Shown: positions 35,538 to 44,744, counted from the stretch's first letter. The stretch is 64,000 nt of DNA from CAYRDK01 sp043819345 (GCA_043819345.1 JBDREX010000053.1:9602-73601), one strand, 5' to 3'. A program made the numbers and translations. The notes: a model not told the origin generated them from the sequence alone.

Positions 35538-37397
35538 ATGTATTACAAAAAAAGATTCAATATGTTAATAGGTTTATTGTTTTTAACACTTATTTTTTGG
35601 CAACCCAATCTGGCTTGCGCCGAAGAAGAAAACATTGATATTGAGAGAATTGTTGTTACGCCATCCAGAATCAGAGAAGACATTGAGGAAACAGGCCGAA
35701 AAGTTGACCTCATAACACGCGAAGATATTGAACTCTCAAGCGCCGATGACTTAAGCGAGCTCCTGACCGATTTCACATCTGTTAATATCAGTAGTTATGG
35801 TGGCGTAGGATCAGCCCAAAACATCCGCATGCGCGGCTCATCCAGCTCTCAGGTCCTGGTCATGATTGACGGCAGGCCCATTAATAACCCCCGCGACGGA
35901 CAAGCAGATCTCAGCTCCATTCCCTTGGATAATATTGAGCGCGTTGAATTGGTTCACGGCCCATCATCAAGCGTTTACGGCTCACAAGCCATGGGAGGGA
36001 CCGTCAACATCATCACCAGGCAACCACCAACGACTGATAAGCCAAAAACAGAGCTCTTATCCAGCTTCGGAACCTTTGAAACCTATTCTGAAACGTTATT
36101 ACACGGAGCTAAAATTAATGATTTTAGTTACCTCATCAGCGGTTCTTATCAGAGTTCGCGGGGATTCCGGGAAAACTCAGAATTTAACGCCAAAGACTTT
36201 AATATTAGGCTCAAATATGATCTTACCGACAGGCAAGCTATCGCTTTTAACGGCGGCTTCTATAAAAGTAAATTAGGCTCGCCTGGACCCATCACTTCTC
36301 CTGATACAGACGATAAACAAAATAAGAGGAACAATTTTTTAGATTTGGGATGGAATTTCCAATATGATGCCAAAACAGAAATGTCGGTTAGAATCTACAA
36401 TAATTATGAACAATTGAAATTCTTAGATAACACCTCAACTTATGAAAAATCTACACATACAACACAGACAAGAGGCTTTAATCTCCAGGGGTCCACATTT
36501 CTCGCCGATAACCTTCGTCTTATCGGAGGACTTGATTATATTGCCAACTTTAACAACAGCACCGAAAGCGCAAAACACAAATACAATGTTAAAGCGGGAT
36601 TCCTGGAAAGCCAGCTCAAGTTCTTTGAGCGCCTCAACCTAAATTTAAGCGTAAGAGTGGATGACTACTCTAATTTTGGAACGACCGTTAACCCCGGATT
36701 AACATTTTCAACTAAAGTCACAGACAATATTGCCTGTCACGGATCATTTGCACTGTCTTTTCGTGCACCAACATTTAACGATCTTTACTGGCCAAATGAG
36801 AGTGCATGGGGGATAACGATGAAGGGAGATCCAGATCTCGTACCAGAAAAAGGGTTTGGAGGTGAATTTGGCGTCAAAGCAGAACTCAATGAATACTACA
36901 CCTTTGATATTACATATTACCGCAATGCCTTCAACAACCTCATCAACTGGGAAGAAACAGCACCAAATACATGGCAACCGTCTAATGTTAACTCAGCTCT
37001 CATTGATGGCATAGAGTTTGAGAATTCCATAACGCTTTTTGAGAACCTCATGATTAACGTTGGCTATACCTACCTGAGCGCCATAGATAATAAGCTACAT
37101 AAGTTCCTCATTTATCAGCCTAAACAAAAACTGGACTTTTCCTTCAAGCTTAAGGAATGGAAAGGCTGTACTCTAGAATTCAAAGGCCAATACACAGGCG
37201 TCAGATTTCACGATGCTGCCAACAATACAAAAGTCAAACCATTTTTGACATTTGGATTTAATGCCTCCAGGCAATTTAAAAACGGCCTGACATTTTTTGT
37301 ATCCATGGATAATCTTACAGCGAAAAAATATCAGGTCATCAAAGATTATCCTATGCCGGGATTCTCCTTAACCAGCGGACTGAAAATGGAATTTTAG
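35538..37397 (+). CDS. btuB: TonB-dependent outer-membrane corrinoid receptor BtuB
   Basis: A 619-residue receptor: signal peptide about 1-28 (cleaved near ACAEE), TonB-box-like IERIVVTPSR at the mature N-terminus, plug domain to about 160 (ending GSQAMGGTVNIIT), then a 22-strand beta-barrel finishing in the C-terminal Phe expected for outer-membrane assembly. The riboswitch upstream and the btuFCD-cob operon before it identify the substrate class as cobalamin or cobinamide. It is strong evidence for a Gram-negative envelope. A TonB-like gene follows. Confidence 0.93.
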   Translation: MYYKKRFNMLIGLLFLTLIFWQPNLACAEEENIDIERIVVTPSRIREDIEETGRKVDLITREDIELSSADDLSELLTDFTSVNISSYGGVGSAQNIRMRGSSSSQVLVMIDGRPINNPRDGQADLSSIPLDNIERVELVHGPSSSVYGSQAMGGTVNIITRQPPTTDKPKTELLSSFGTFETYSETLLHGAKINDFSYLISGSYQSSRGFRENSEFNAKDFNIRLKYDLTDRQAIAFNGGFYKSKLGSPGPITSPDTDDKQNKRNNFLDLGWNFQYDAKTEMSVRIYNNYEQLKFLDNTSTYEKSTHTTQTRGFNLQGSTFLADNLRLIGGLDYIANFNNSTESAKHKYNVKAGFLESQLKFFERLNLNLSVRVDDYSNFGTTVNPGLTFSTKVTDNIACHGSFALSFRAPTFNDLYWPNESAWGITMKGDPDLVPEKGFGGEFGVKAELNEYYTFDITYYRNAFNNLINWEETAPNTWQPSNVNSALIDGIEFENSITLFENLMINVGYTYLSAIDNKLHKFLIYQPKQKLDFSFKLKEWKGCTLEFKGQYTGVRFHDAANNTKVKPFLTFGFNASRQFKNGLTFFVSMDNLTAKKYQVIKDYPMPGFSLTSGLKMEF

Positions 37398-37416
37398 CAT
37401 AACGCAACAACAAACC

Positions 37417-37459
37417 CCAAATGACACATTTGAAGCCTGGCTTCAAATGTGTCATTTGG
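37417..37459 (+). terminator. 20-base-pair perfect inverted repeat after btuB
   Basis: Bases 37417-37436 and 37440-37459 are perfect complements with a CTG loop. It lies 20 bases after the btuB stop and 40 before the next gene. No clean U tract follows (TATATTTGT), so it may be an imprecise terminator or an RNA 3'-end stabiliser. Confidence 0.6.
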
Positions 37460-37464
37460 TATAT

Positions 37465-37492
37465 TTGTAAAAAAAATAGATTCTGTTAGAAT
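37465..37492 (+). promoter_or_regulatory. Promoter of the TonB-like gene, possibly leaderless
   Basis: TTGTAA (37465-37470), 16 bases, TAGAAT (37487-37492) with TG one base upstream. The hexamer ends six bases before the ATG at 37499, so the mRNA would start at the initiation codon. No Shine-Dalgarno sequence is present. Confidence 0.45.
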
Positions 37493-37498
37493 ATAGCC

Positions 37499-38176
37499 AT
37501 GAAAAATTCCCGCTTATTTTTTATCTGTCTTATTGCGTCATTCATCATCCATGCCACCTTTTTGGCACTATTACCGTACCATTCGCCTTTAAAAAAGCCC
37601 TTGCCACGCAAAAAAATGATTGAAGTATCCTACCAACAAAGCTTAAGCCGAAAACAACTTGCGTCTCCAAAACAAAAGAGCGAAAAAAAACCCCTCCAAA
37701 AAGTGGAGCCAACGAAACACCCTTTGCCTGAAACAAATACTGTAGAAACCTTCTTTAAAAACCAGATATCAAAAAGCAAAGAAATCCTGGAGCTCGTCAA
37801 AAATCCTTTCGTAAAAAAAGAAGAGGAGCATTCTGTTAAAAAAGCCGTTAACTTGCCAAATATTCCCGGAGAAATTTTTAAGAGCCCCGATTATAAAAAT
37901 TACTATCATATCGTTAGGGAAAAAATCAGAAAACTGGCGTATCAAAATTATAAACAATTGCAGGAAGGAGAGGTCTTCTTAACTTTTTCTCTTGATCCAC
38001 AAGGAAATCTCCTAACGGTTGAAGTCAACGAAGCAAAATCTGTCAAAGATAGCTATTTACGGCAAATCGCCATCAAAAGCGTAAAAAATGGAGCCCCTTA
38101 CCCGGAATTTCCAAAAAAACTCAAAAACCAAAAACAGCTCTCCTTCAATGTTATCATCTCCTTTGAACTTAAATAG
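37499..38176 (+). CDS. tonB: TonB-like energy-transducing protein
   Basis: A 225-residue protein with one N-terminal membrane anchor (about 6-25), a Lys/Pro-rich periplasmic linker (about 30-120) and a C-terminal TonB-type domain (about 135-225) with the YPEFPKKLK segment near the end. It should link the proton-motive force to BtuB. The linker is less proline-dense than E. coli TonB and there is no exbB/exbD beside it. Placement right after btuB suggests a dedicated TonB for corrinoid uptake. Confidence 0.75.
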   Translation: MKNSRLFFICLIASFIIHATFLALLPYHSPLKKPLPRKKMIEVSYQQSLSRKQLASPKQKSEKKPLQKVEPTKHPLPETNTVETFFKNQISKSKEILELVKNPFVKKEEEHSVKKAVNLPNIPGEIFKSPDYKNYYHIVREKIRKLAYQNYKQLQEGEVFLTFSLDPQGNLLTVEVNEAKSVKDSYLRQIAIKSVKNGAPYPEFPKKLKNQKQLSFNVIISFELK

Positions 38177-38261
38177 CAATCAGACATAAAACTCTTTCCG
38201 GACCATGTCTCATGCTGCATCCGTACTTTTTGGCACTAAAACCGCCTTTGCTAATCAAGCA

Positions 38262-38290
38262 TTGACACCACAGGCCCAAAGTGATATATT
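38262..38290 (+). promoter_or_regulatory. Strong promoter of rpsU
   Basis: Perfect TTGACA (38262-38267), 17 bases, TATATT (38285-38290), with TG one base before the hexamer. Start predicted near 38297, about 60 bases before rpsU. The gap 38177-38356 holds nothing else that I can see. Confidence 0.75.
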
Positions 38291-38356
38291 GGTGCGAGTT
38301 TTTACAGTTAATGATCAGAAAATTTTTAAAAAATTCTTTAAGAAAGGGTGAGAATA

Positions 38357-38518
38357 ATGTCAGAAGTGGAAGTAAGAAAAGATGAATCTTTTGAGTCAGC
38401 TTTGCGTCGTTTTAAAAGAAAAATTGAACGAGAAGGCGTCCTCAAAGAAGTAAAAGACCGCAAACACTACGAAAAACCCAGCGAAAGAAAAAGAAAAAAA
38501 TCACGTAGAAAATTCTAA
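38357..38518 (+). CDS. rpsU: 30S ribosomal protein bS21
   Basis: A 53-codon gene. The protein is highly basic and matches bS21: it starts MSEVEVRKDESFESALRRFK, followed by KIEREGVLKEVKDRKHYEKPS and an Arg/Lys-rich tail ending RRKF. bS21 sits near the anti-Shine-Dalgarno end of 16S rRNA and helps initiation. It is led by a near-consensus promoter and an AAAGGG box, as expected for a ribosomal gene, and ends three bases before the next gene. In many bacteria rpsU precedes dnaG-rpoD; here it is separate. Confidence 0.93.
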   Translation: MSEVEVRKDESFESALRRFKRKIEREGVLKEVKDRKHYEKPSERKRKKSRRKF

Positions 38519-38521
38519 AAT

Positions 38522-39433
38522 ATGCTCGCTTTATCAACCGCGTGGAATGCTAGCCATTCGGCAGACGGCAAAACGATCGCGCGTGAAATCGCCAATTTGG
38601 GTATCAATAATATAGAGCTAAATTTCTCCTTGACCAAAAAAATGGTTGAGGAGATTTTTAATTTCTGCGAATCAAACAACTTACACGTAACGAGCCTGCA
38701 TAATTTTTGTCCTATTCCTGATGGCTTAAACCGTCAGGAGGCTCTCCCTGATTGCTTTTCGCTGGCGTCTCTCAATGAGCAAGAACGCCAAAAAGCCGTT
38801 GAATACACAAAAATCAGCGTACAAACCGCCAAACGCTTAAAAGCAAAAGCCGTTGTCCTCCACTGCGGCCGGGTAGAGATGGAAGATAAAACAAGGTACC
38901 TGATTGATGTCTTAAGAAAAGAACGCGTAAAGACAAAAGCTTTTGAAGAAATCGCACATGCTTTTATCCAAGAAAGGCAAAAAAAAGCTCCACCACACCT
39001 GGAACAGCTATTAAAAAGCCTTAAAGACCTATGCGCCTATAGCCAGGACCACGACTGCATACTTGGCCTTGAGAACAGATTTTATTACCGCGAAATCCCA
39101 GTCTTAACAGAATTTGAAGTCATCTTTAACAGGCTAAAAAGCAAGAATATCACCTACTGGCACGACGTTGGACATGCTTTTATTTTTGAAAAACTTGGAT
39201 TTTTAGAAAAAGAAGCTCTGTTGAAAAATTTTGGCTCAAGGCTTTCTGGTATACATCTTCACGATATTAAAAATCTTAATGATCACCAGGCCCCCTTAGC
39301 AGGTGAATTTGATTTTAAGACACTTGTCCCTTATGTAACTAAAAACACCATTAAAGTCATTGAAGCTCATTCCTGTGCATCGGTTCAGGACATCCAAAAA
39401 TCTATACTCTATCTGGGAGGTCTATTGCCATGA
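38522..39433 (+). CDS. Sugar phosphate isomerase/epimerase-like TIM-barrel protein
   Basis: A 303-residue protein of the AP-endonuclease-2/xylose-isomerase-like TIM-barrel superfamily. Metal-site segments can be seen: LHCGRVEM near residue 118, LGLENRFYYREIP near 181, YWHDVGHA near 217, GIHLHDIKN near 241 and the final Glu in VIEAH near 280. Members include sugar isomerases and epimerases; the substrate cannot be told. It starts three bases after rpsU and overlaps the MEMO1-family gene by four. Confidence 0.8.
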   Translation: MLALSTAWNASHSADGKTIAREIANLGINNIELNFSLTKKMVEEIFNFCESNNLHVTSLHNFCPIPDGLNRQEALPDCFSLASLNEQERQKAVEYTKISVQTAKRLKAKAVVLHCGRVEMEDKTRYLIDVLRKERVKTKAFEEIAHAFIQERQKKAPPHLEQLLKSLKDLCAYSQDHDCILGLENRFYYREIPVLTEFEVIFNRLKSKNITYWHDVGHAFIFEKLGFLEKEALLKNFGSRLSGIHLHDIKNLNDHQAPLAGEFDFKTLVPYVTKNTIKVIEAHSCASVQDIQKSILYLGGLLP

Positions 39434-40239
39434 TCAGAAAACCCGTTGTTGCCGGACAATTCTATCCCGCTGAACCCGCGGCCTTAAAAAAGCTCATCTC
39501 ATCATTCGCGGTAAAGAAATCTATAAAACCTCAAAAAGCGATAAGCTGCATTTTACCCCACGCAGGATATGTTTATTCCGGAAAGGTCGCCGTTTCAACC
39601 TTGAAAGCGATGGAGCCGGCAGACTCCTATATCATTCTCGGGCCTAACCATACAGGCTATGGCGCAGGATGCAGTATCGTCAAATATGGAGCCTGGTCAA
39701 CACCATTTGAACTCGTAAACATAGATACCGATCTAGCTTCTGAGCTGCTGAAAAACTCCAAATACCTGGAAGAAGATGAGCAAGCCCATGCTTATGAACA
39801 TGCCATAGAAGTAGAATTACCCCTTATCCAGGCTGTTTTGGGCTCAAACTTTTCCTTTGTGCCCATAACACTTGCCACAGGCACAAATTTAGTGTATAAA
39901 GATATAGCTGAATCAATAGCAAAAACCGTAAAAAACAGCTCTAAAAAAATCATGATTGTTGCCAGCTCCGACATGACGCATTATGAACAGCAAAATGTCG
40001 CGATAAAAAAAGACGAAGAAGCGATAAAAGCCATCCTTGAATTAGACGAACAACGACTCCTGGAAAAGATAGAACACATGGGAATAACAATGTGTGGCTA
40101 TATCCCGGCCATTATCGCGATCATGGCAGCAAAGAAATTGGGGGCACAACACGCACAACTCATAGATTACCAAACCAGCGGAGATATAACGGGAGATTAT
40201 TCTTCTGTCGTTGGTTATGCTGGTATAGTTATACTTTGA
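39430..40239 (+). CDS. MEMO1-family protein (AmmeMemoRadiSam system protein B)
   Basis: A 269-residue protein with the MEMO1 hallmarks: RKPVVAGQFYPAEP at the start, LPHAGYVYSGKVA near 38, ILGPNHTGYG near 66, SSDMTHYEQ near 178 and a C-terminal TSGDITGDYSSVVGYA. The fold resembles class III extradiol dioxygenases; related eukaryotic MEMO1 binds metal. In other prokaryotes it often occurs with AMMECR1 and a radical-SAM protein, neither of which is nearby, so the role here is unknown. ATGA overlap with the upstream gene. Confidence 0.88.
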   Translation: MIRKPVVAGQFYPAEPAALKKLISSFAVKKSIKPQKAISCILPHAGYVYSGKVAVSTLKAMEPADSYIILGPNHTGYGAGCSIVKYGAWSTPFELVNIDTDLASELLKNSKYLEEDEQAHAYEHAIEVELPLIQAVLGSNFSFVPITLATGTNLVYKDIAESIAKTVKNSSKKIMIVASSDMTHYEQQNVAIKKDEEAIKAILELDEQRLLEKIEHMGITMCGYIPAIIAIMAAKKLGAQHAQLIDYQTSGDITGDYSSVVGYAGIVIL

Positions 40240-40274
40240 AAACAAACACTTTAACAAACAACAAAGGGTTAATC

Positions 40275-40619
40275 ATGGAAGAAAACGTTAAGAAAAAAAT
40301 TGATGAAAGCTGGAAAGAAAAAAAAGCCTCCGAGGCCGTAACAGACAAAGAACACAGTAGTCAGAAAATGCCAGAAGCAGATTTCAAGTTCTTCCTGACC
40401 ACACTGGGCATGCAGGCATGGATAGCGCTCGGAAAAATACCGAACCCCATGACTCAGCAAATAGAAGAAAATAAGAATCAGGCAAAGTTTATTATTGACA
40501 CCTTGGATGTCCTTGAAAAAAAGACAAAAGGAAACCTGACAAAAGAAGAAAGCGAAATCCTAGAAAACCTGCTCTATGATTTAAGGTTAAACTACATAGA
40601 CTCTGTTAAACCAGCATAA
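40275..40619 (+). CDS. DUF1844-family protein
   Basis: A 114-residue, mainly helical, acidic protein. The segment ADFKFFLTTLGMQAWIALG-K and the following NPMTQQIEENKNQAKFIIDTL match the DUF1844 family, whose function is unknown. A longer open frame begins at 40092 inside the previous gene, but AAAGGG before the ATG at 40275 and the family length favour this start. It lies between the MEMO1-like gene and aroQ. Confidence 0.75.
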   Translation: MEENVKKKIDESWKEKKASEAVTDKEHSSQKMPEADFKFFLTTLGMQAWIALGKIPNPMTQQIEENKNQAKFIIDTLDVLEKKTKGNLTKEESEILENLLYDLRLNYIDSVKPA

Positions 40620-40716
40620 CGTAAAATAAAAACAGATATAAAAAAAGCATAGGGGAGCAAAAAGATATAACCTATTGAAATTTGATATACCATCCGAAGA
40701 GAAACAAGAGGGGGTT

Positions 40717-41163
40717 ATGAAAAAAATACTAATAATTCACGGACCAAATCTAGACCTTTTGGGAAAAAGAGAGCCCGGCATCTACGGCAAAGTTTCCCTG
40801 GCCGCCATCAATAACAATCTTAAAGAGCTTGCCAAAAAAGCAAAAGTATCTTTAAAAATCTTGCAATCAAATCATGAAGGCGAAATTGTTGACGCAATAG
40901 GACAGGCAAGCAAAAAATTTGATGCCCTTATCATTAACCCTGCAGCATATACGCATACAAGTATCGCTATCCGAGATGCTATTGCCGCCGCGAATATTAA
41001 AACAGTAGAGGTGCACCTATCCAATATTTACGCACGGGAAGAATTCAGGCAAACATCACTTATCGCGCCAGTGTGTGTCGGACAAGTTTCCGGCTTTGGA
41101 GCCGAAAGCTATTATTTAGCTTTTGCGGCCATTCATAATTCCTTAAAAACGGCTAAAAAGTGA
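40717..41163 (+). CDS. aroQ: 3-dehydroquinate dehydratase, type II
   Basis: A 148-residue shikimate-pathway enzyme with the type II signature HGPNLDLLGKREPGIYG (catalytic Tyr), NPAAYTHTSIA and EVHLSNIYAREEFR (catalytic His). A strong purine-rich site (GAGGGGGT) sets the start at 40717; an in-frame ATG-less extension to 40675 is not needed. The stop overlaps the GTG of the peptidase gene by four bases. The aroQ-pepP-efp-accB-accC order is the one known in Bacillus. Confidence 0.95.
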   Translation: MKKILIIHGPNLDLLGKREPGIYGKVSLAAINNNLKELAKKAKVSLKILQSNHEGEIVDAIGQASKKFDALIINPAAYTHTSIAIRDAIAAANIKTVEVHLSNIYAREEFRQTSLIAPVCVGQVSGFGAESYYLAFAAIHNSLKTAKK

Positions 41164-42266
41164 CCACTCAAGCATTGCGCCTTTCCCGCAAAAATACAAA
41201 CATCGTGCCTATACGCTTAAAAAAAGCTATTCAATTCATCAAAAATGAAAATTTGGATGCGCTTTTATTAAATTCAGTGGCCAATATCTCCTACATCTGC
41301 GGCTTCAGCTGTCCTGATTCATTTTTAATCATTGGAACCAATAAGGCCGTTCTCATCACTGATTCAAGATATACAGCTGATTTTAAGAAAAAAGCGCCCT
41401 CATCAATAACGGTTGCCGAATTAAAAACTTCTATTTTTGACACAATTGTCCAAACTATAAAAAAACAAAACATAAAAAAAATTGGTTTTGAATCACGGCA
41501 TTTGACGTTTGCTGAATGTGAAATCCTGCATAAGCTGGCCGGAAAAACTATAAAATTTTCCCCCTTGAAAACAACTCTTGAACCATTGAGAGAAATAAAA
41601 GAAGCCTGCGAAATCAAGCTCATCAAGCATGCTATCACGATCACACAAAAAACATATAGCTTCATCCAAAAGATCCTAAAAACCGGCCTTAAAGAGCTGG
41701 AGATTGCTGCCGAAATTGAACGCTTTGTGAGGCTCCAAGGCGCATCAAAAACAGCTTTTGAAACCATAGTTGCTTCGGGGCCAAACGCGTCTTTTCCTCA
41801 CGCATGCGTTTCTGAACGCATCATCAAAAAGGGAGAACCTATCATCATAGATATTGGTGTTGAATACCAGGGTTACAAATGCGACTTGACACGCACTTTC
41901 TTTTTGGGTAAAATTAACCCCGTTATTCATAAGGCATACCAGGCCGTTTGCGAAGCACAACAAGAGGCTATCAGTAAAATTAAACACGGCGCCCTTATAA
42001 AAGATATCGATTTGGCTGCACGTAATTATTTAAAACAAAAGGGGTTGGAGAAATTTTTCATTCATTCCCTTGGCCATGGGATTGGACTCGAAGTACATGA
42101 GTCACCCTCAATAAACAAAAAGAATAACAGCCGATTGCAGGCTGGAACCATACTTACGATAGAACCAGGTATTTACGTAGCTGGCCATTACGGCATCAGA
42201 ATTGAAGATATGGTTTTAGTAACATCTAACGGTTCGGAGGTTTTAAGTGGCAACAATAGGTATTAA
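41160..42266 (+). CDS. pepP: Xaa-Pro peptidase (M24 family)
   Basis: A 368-residue aminopeptidase-P/prolidase-like enzyme. The creatinase-like N-terminal domain spans about 1-145; the pita-bread domain carries the dinuclear-metal ligands: two Asp (IIDIGVEY and KCDLTRTFF), His in HSLGHGIG, Glu in TIEPGIY and Glu in RIEDMVLV. It starts at a GTG overlapping the aroQ stop and overlaps efp by 20 bases. In several bacteria a Pro-peptidase precedes efp, as here. Confidence 0.93.
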   Translation: MTTQALRLSRKNTNIVPIRLKKAIQFIKNENLDALLLNSVANISYICGFSCPDSFLIIGTNKAVLITDSRYTADFKKKAPSSITVAELKTSIFDTIVQTIKKQNIKKIGFESRHLTFAECEILHKLAGKTIKFSPLKTTLEPLREIKEACEIKLIKHAITITQKTYSFIQKILKTGLKELEIAAEIERFVRLQGASKTAFETIVASGPNASFPHACVSERIIKKGEPIIIDIGVEYQGYKCDLTRTFFLGKINPVIHKAYQAVCEAQQEAISKIKHGALIKDIDLAARNYLKQKGLEKFFIHSLGHGIGLEVHESPSINKKNNSRLQAGTILTIEPGIYVAGHYGIRIEDMVLVTSNGSEVLSGNNRY

Positions 42267-42810
42267 TCAACTCAAATGCGGCCTTACCGTAGAAGTAGAC
42301 GGCACTCCTTTTGTCGTTGTTAATGTTGAGCATGTTAAGCCGGGAAAAGGCTCAGCTTTTGCCAGGACAAAATTAAGAAATTTAAAGCTAGATACTGTCA
42401 TCGACAGAACCTATAAATCCGATGACAAGATCGATGAGGCCTACATTGAAGAGAAAGCATTACAGTATTCGTATCATTCCGGAAACTTTTATCATTTCAT
42501 GGACTCTCAAACCTTTGAAGATGTCGCGATAGAAAAAGAAAAGTTACACGAATCAGAAAAATTTTTAAAAGACGGAATTGAAGTCACAGCTTTCTATTTT
42601 AAAGACGAGCTTATTAATATCAATCTTCCTAATATCGTCGTTTATACCATTAGCCATACGGAGCCTGGCATCAAAGGGGACACGGCTAAGAGCGGAACAA
42701 AGCCTGCCACCCTTGAAAGTGGTGCAATTATTCAAGTACCGCTGTTTGTAGACACAGGCACAAAAATAAGAGTTGATACAAGAACGCGTTCGTATATTGA
42801 GAGAGCCTAA
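42247..42810 (+). CDS. efp: Elongation factor P
   Basis: A 187-residue, three-domain factor that relieves stalling at polyproline. The modifiable Lys34 lies in VKPGKGSAF at the tip of domain I; the KOW-like fold and the C-terminal FVDTGTKIRVDTRTRSYIERA are standard. It starts with GTG inside the end of the peptidase gene; a GGAGG stretch lies in that region. No EpmA or YmfI-like modifying enzyme is in the window. Confidence 0.96.
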   Translation: MATIGINQLKCGLTVEVDGTPFVVVNVEHVKPGKGSAFARTKLRNLKLDTVIDRTYKSDDKIDEAYIEEKALQYSYHSGNFYHFMDSQTFEDVAIEKEKLHESEKFLKDGIEVTAFYFKDELININLPNIVVYTISHTEPGIKGDTAKSGTKPATLESGAIIQVPLFVDTGTKIRVDTRTRSYIERA

Positions 42811-42851
42811 ACAGCAATATCAAGTCACCTGTATTTGAAAAAGGAGCTTAT

Positions 42852-43331
42852 ATGAATATTAAAGAGATTAAAGAAATGATTAATCTCATGAATGACAACC
42901 ACCTGACCGAACTTGAGGTCGAAAAAGATAACATGAGAATTCGACTTAAAAAAGGGTCTTCGGGTGAAATCTCCATGGAAGGCATCCAGCACAGAATTCT
43001 TTCTGCACCTCCGATGGCCGCTGCCGCACCCATTCCCGTAAGCGCGCAATCATTAAAAGAAGCTCAAGCCACAAAACCTAACGGTGCCAAAACTGTTGAA
43101 ATCAAAGCACCTATGGTCGGAACATTCTATAGAGCGCCATCACCGGAATCTCCGCCTTTTGCCGAAATCAACCAGGCTATTGAGGTCGGATCTGTTGTTT
43201 GCATCATTGAGGCCATGAAACTCATGAACGAAATCAAATCAGAAATTAAGGGAAAAATTGTAGATATCTTAATTGACAATGCCGAACCAGTTGAATTTGG
43301 CCAACCTTTATTCCTGATAGAGCCAGCATAA
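42852..43331 (+). CDS. accB: Biotin carboxyl carrier protein of acetyl-CoA carboxylase
   Basis: A 159-residue protein: N-terminal helical part, a flexible Ala/Pro linker (about 48-78) and the biotinyl domain, with the biotin-accepting Lys123 in IEAMKLMNEI and the thumb segment FYRAPSPESPPF. It carries CO2 to the carboxyltransferase in fatty-acid synthesis. A strong AAAGGAG precedes the start and accC follows after 42 bases. Confidence 0.95.
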   Translation: MNIKEIKEMINLMNDNHLTELEVEKDNMRIRLKKGSSGEISMEGIQHRILSAPPMAAAAPIPVSAQSLKEAQATKPNGAKTVEIKAPMVGTFYRAPSPESPPFAEINQAIEVGSVVCIIEAMKLMNEIKSEIKGKIVDILIDNAEPVEFGQPLFLIEPA

Positions 43332-43373
43332 TAATAACAAGCCCATTGATTCATAATACATATAGATAAAACT

Positions 43374-44744
43374 ATGTTTTCAAAAATACTTATAGCTAAT
43401 CGAGGTGAAATCGCCGTTAGAATTATCCGTGCCTGTAAAGAGCTCGGCGTAAAAACAGTCGCCGTTTATTCTGTCGCAGACCGTGAATCATTACATGTGC
43501 GCATGGCAGACGAAGCTATCTGCATTGGCCCTGCTGCACCTTCCGCCAGTTACCTTAATATTCCGGCCATCATCAGCGCGGCAGAAATAACAGACGTTGA
43601 CGCTATACACCCAGGATACGGTTTTTTAGCAGAAAACGCCCATTTTGCCGAGATATGCGAATCCTGCCAAATTCACTTTGTTGGCCCAACACCAAACAAT
43701 ATCCGCCTCTTAGGCGATAAAATGGCCGCTAAAGAAACAATGCAAAAGGCCGGGCTGCCAACAACTCCGGGCTCTAAGGCCATTGTCAAAACAAAGGAAG
43801 AAGCTTTAAAAATAGCCCATAAAATTAAATATCCGGTTATCATTAAAGCTGTGGCAGGCGGTGGGGGAAGAGGCATGAGAATTTGCCATAATGACGTACG
43901 CCTTATCAGCGCCCTTATTACAGCTCAATCAGAAGCCGAAACGGCTTTTGGCGTTGGGGATGTTTATATTGAAAAATATATTGAAGAACCAAAGCATATC
44001 GAATTTCAAATCATGGCCGATAATTATGGCAACGTTGTCCACCTCGGAGAACGCGATTGCAGTATTCAACGCCGGCATCAAAAACTTTTAGAAGAAGCGC
44101 CTTCCCCGGCCTTAGACAGCAAGTTGCGTAAAAAAATTGGAGACCTTGTCGTTAAGGGGGTCAAAGCAGCCGGATATCGCAGCGTTGGAACTATTGAATT
44201 TCTGCTGGATAAAGACCGTAACTTTTACTTTATGGAAATGAATACCCGGATACAGGTTGAACACCCGGTTTCAGAAATGATCACCGGCATAGACCTAATC
44301 AAAGAACAGATAAAAATTGCCGCTGGCGAAAAAATTAAACTTCACCAGGAGGACATCAAGATAAATGGCCATGCTATTGAATGCCGTATTAACGCAGAAG
44401 ACCCAAATAATAACTTTATGCCTTCTCCTGGCCTGATAGAGACACTCAATCTACCAGGTGGGCCAAATATTCGCGTAGATACTCACGTTTACCAAGGATA
44501 CAAAATACCACCTTTTTATGATTCTCTCATTGCTAAGGTCATCGTGCACAGAGAAAATAGGGCCGAAGCCATTAAAACCATGGCACGTGCCTTAGATGAG
44601 TTTTATGTCGCTCCTGTAAAAACAACGCTCCCCTTTCACAGGACACTCATGAATAATCCTCTCTTTAAAAAAGGAGATGTCTCAACACATTTAGTTGAAA
44701 ATCTTTCAAAACAAATCCCGGGCAATGAACAGAAGGAGGCCTAA
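43374..44744 (+). CDS. accC: Biotin carboxylase of acetyl-CoA carboxylase
   Basis: A 456-residue ATP-grasp enzyme that carboxylates biotin on AccB. Motifs: ANRGEIAVRIIRACKELG at the N-terminus, GGGGRGMR glycine-rich ATP lid, LGERDCSIQRRHQK, EMNTRIQVEHPVSEM (catalytic Glu and Arg). The length is standard. accA and accD are not in the window. It precedes the asp23 gene by two bases, the arrangement seen for yqhY in Bacillus. Confidence 0.96.
   Translation: MFSKILIANRGEIAVRIIRACKELGVKTVAVYSVADRESLHVRMADEAICIGPAAPSASYLNIPAIISAAEITDVDAIHPGYGFLAENAHFAEICESCQIHFVGPTPNNIRLLGDKMAAKETMQKAGLPTTPGSKAIVKTKEEALKIAHKIKYPVIIKAVAGGGGRGMRICHNDVRLISALITAQSEAETAFGVGDVYIEKYIEEPKHIEFQIMADNYGNVVHLGERDCSIQRRHQKLLEEAPSPALDSKLRKKIGDLVVKGVKAAGYRSVGTIEFLLDKDRNFYFMEMNTRIQVEHPVSEMITGIDLIKEQIKIAAGEKIKLHQEDIKINGHAIECRINAEDPNNNFMPSPGLIETLNLPGGPNIRVDTHVYQGYKIPPFYDSLIAKVIVHRENRAEAIKTMARALDEFYVAPVKTTLPFHRTLMNNPLFKKGDVSTHLVENLSKQIPGNEQKEA

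Noticed and set aside
40092..40274. Longer start for the DUF1844 protein
   Set aside because: It lies inside the MEMO1-family gene; an AAAGGG box and family length support 40275.
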